NCBI GenBank assembly: GCA_023251195.1
Contig: JAHEZG010000158.1
Span: 1-8,659 of the forward strand
DNA: 8,659 bases
Direction: 5' to 3'
DNA from: Chitinophagaceae bacterium
Lineage (GTDB): Bacteria > Bacteroidota > Bacteroidia > Chitinophagales > UBA10324
The notes beneath the pieces are model-generated. The model ran no database searches, was not told the DNA's origin, and saw nothing but the letters and a program-made list of their open reading frames with translations. A program made the position numbers and the translations under genes. Position 1 is the first letter of the stretch. Every line of letters begins with the position of its first letter. Shown in pieces: positions 8,189-8,659 of this stretch.

Positions 8189-8233
8189 TTTGATGATTTG
8201 ATGATTTGATGATTTGGTAATTTGATAATTTGA
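8186..8233 (+). repeat. Octanucleotide tandem repeat overlapping the TPR gene stop codon
   Basis: Six consecutive 8-base units are visible: TGATTTGA at 8186, 8194 and 8202, TGATTTGG at 8210, then TAATTTGA at 8218 and 8226. A decayed unit TAATGAAA follows at 8234-8241. The first TGA is the stop codon of the TPR gene. Because each of the first four units begins with TGA, losing or gaining whole units next to the gene leaves the stop codon in place. The array fills about half of the spacer before the next gene. Confidence 0.9.
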
Positions 8234-8245
8234 TAATGAAATGCG

Positions 8246-8265
8246 AAGCATTCACGAATGCTTTT
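8246..8265 (+). terminator. Hairpin with short T tract after the TPR gene
   Basis: AAGCATTC at 8246-8253 and GAATGCTT at 8256-8263 are perfect inverted repeats. They can form a seven-pair stem with a CACG loop, with the T run continuing to 8265. The place, 57 bases past the stop codon, suits a weak rho-independent terminator or an mRNA-stabilising 3' hairpin. The T tract is short and the stem modest in GC, so the next gene may still be reached by readthrough. Confidence 0.4.
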
Positions 8266-8302
8266 AGAAAAAATAATTAATGAGAAAATACATTCAATAA
8301 AA

Positions 8303-8659
8303 ATGATAAAGAAAATATTTATAATTCTGACTTTGCTTCCCTCCTTTTGTATTGCACAAAAAGATTTACCGGGAATGAGTTTAGATGTGGTTACAGATTA
8401 CAAGCCGTTGCTGGCCGATGCAGTGAAGATTGATGTGTCGCCGAAATTGCTTCCGGCAGATTCAAACAAGGTTGTGCCTGCCTATAATTTGCAACCAAAG
8501 TTGTTGAATCTTCCGTTTGTGCCCGCTGATATTCATCCGGTGGCAATGGTGAAAGAAACTCCTGATGCCACACAAGACAATTATTTAAAAGCCGGTTTCG
8601 GTACTCAGCTCTCTCCGTACTTTTCATTGAATCTGAATACTGGTGTGAGTGAAAAACGC
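8303..8659 (+). CDS. Putative outer-membrane beta-barrel protein (3'-truncated)
   Basis: The frame is open from ATG at 8303 to the right edge, giving 119 residues. The N-terminus is a Sec signal peptide (Lys3-Lys4, hydrophobic core 5-12, likely cleavage after Cys-Ile-Ala at 18, mature start Gln-Lys). The Phe before Cys16 makes a lipobox unlikely. Residues 25-85 form a proline-rich segment with SLDVVTDYKPLLADAVKI at 26-43. This resembles a VVxxYxPxxxDAxKI signature that I associate with a family of Bacteroidota outer-membrane proteins often found beside large TPR proteins. From residue 94 the pattern turns to YLKAGFGTQLSPYFSLNLN, alternating and aromatic, as in the first strands of an outer-membrane barrel. 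Because the barrel seems to begin near residue 94, a full TonB-receptor plug before it is unlikely. The start fits the signal peptide; the leader is A-rich without a Shine-Dalgarno. The call rests on pattern recognition and on the neighbouring TPR gene. Confidence 0.65.
   Translation, partial: MIKKIFIILTLLPSFCIAQKDLPGMSLDVVTDYKPLLADAVKIDVSPKLLPADSNKVVPAYNLQPKLLNLPFVPADIHPVAMVKETPDATQDNYLKAGFGTQLSPYFSLNLNTGVSEKR

Noticed and set aside
8186..8241. Possible CRISPR array
   Set aside because: The 8-base units are contiguous with no spacers and no cas genes are present; this is a simple tandem repeat.
8040..8255. 71-codon minus-strand frame over the TPR gene end and octamer array
   Set aside because: Its N-terminal part, with recurring Asn-Tyr-Gln-Ile-Ile-Lys-Ser-type residues, is simply the octamer repeat read in reverse, and the rest is antisense to the TPR gene.
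8280..8300. Six-codon mini-ORF (MRKYIQ) just before the barrel gene start
   Set aside because: It is too short to judge, with no regulatory residue run of the kind seen in attenuator leader peptides; probably chance in AT-rich DNA.
8391..8627. 78-codon minus-strand frame inside the barrel gene
   Set aside because: The plus-strand frame has a clear signal peptide and barrel-like strands; the minus frame has neither and starts in no promoter context.
1..8659. Mobile element, defence system or biosynthetic cluster
   Set aside because: No transposase, integrase, terminal inverted repeats, nuclease/helicase genes or synthase genes are present; gene content and composition look uniformly chromosomal.

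Overview
The window looks like ordinary chromosomal DNA from a member of the Bacteroidota. The reasons are a type IX secretion (T9SS) C-terminal sorting domain on the first protein, AT-rich composition with A-rich rather than Shine-Dalgarno-like leaders, a Flavobacteria-type glycosylasparaginase, and a large exported TPR protein followed by an outer-membrane-barrel-like gene. The genus cannot be read from the sequence. I see no RNA gene, insertion sequence, integrase, CRISPR array or recognisable defence locus.

Layout. (1) Positions 2-1162, +: the C-terminal part of a secreted T9SS cargo protein, cut by the left edge. (2) 1294-2835, +: the carboxyltransferase (beta) subunit of a propionyl-CoA-type carboxylase. 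(3) 2888-3766, +: a polytopic membrane protein of the UbiA prenyltransferase type that keeps only the second Asp-rich motif. It lies 52 bases after the carboxylase gene and may be co-transcribed with it. (4) 3767-3952: an AT-rich convergent spacer with weak terminator-like palindromes. (5) 3953-4924, -: a Tat-exported N4-(beta-N-acetylglucosaminyl)-L-asparaginase with all its known catalytic residues. (6) 4925-5077: a divergent promoter region. (7) 5078-8188, +: a 1036-residue exported protein built almost wholly of TPR-like repeats. (8) 8186-8265: an octanucleotide tandem repeat that begins at the stop codon, then a small hairpin region. (9) 8303 to the right edge, +: the first 119 residues of a secreted protein that appears to start an outer-membrane beta-barrel after a short, proline-rich, periplasmic-type segment.

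How the genes relate. Genes 1, 5, 7 and 8 encode exported proteins (T9SS, Tat, Sec and Sec), so much of the window concerns the cell envelope, but only 7 and 8 look like a functional pair: a periplasmic TPR scaffold and an outer-membrane barrel. Genes 2 and 3 are a cytosolic metabolic enzyme and an inner-membrane protein with no obvious shared pathway. All gaps between genes are under 200 bases. The points most worth a second look are the TPR/barrel pair, the half-conserved UbiA active site and the octamer repeat that takes in a stop codon.
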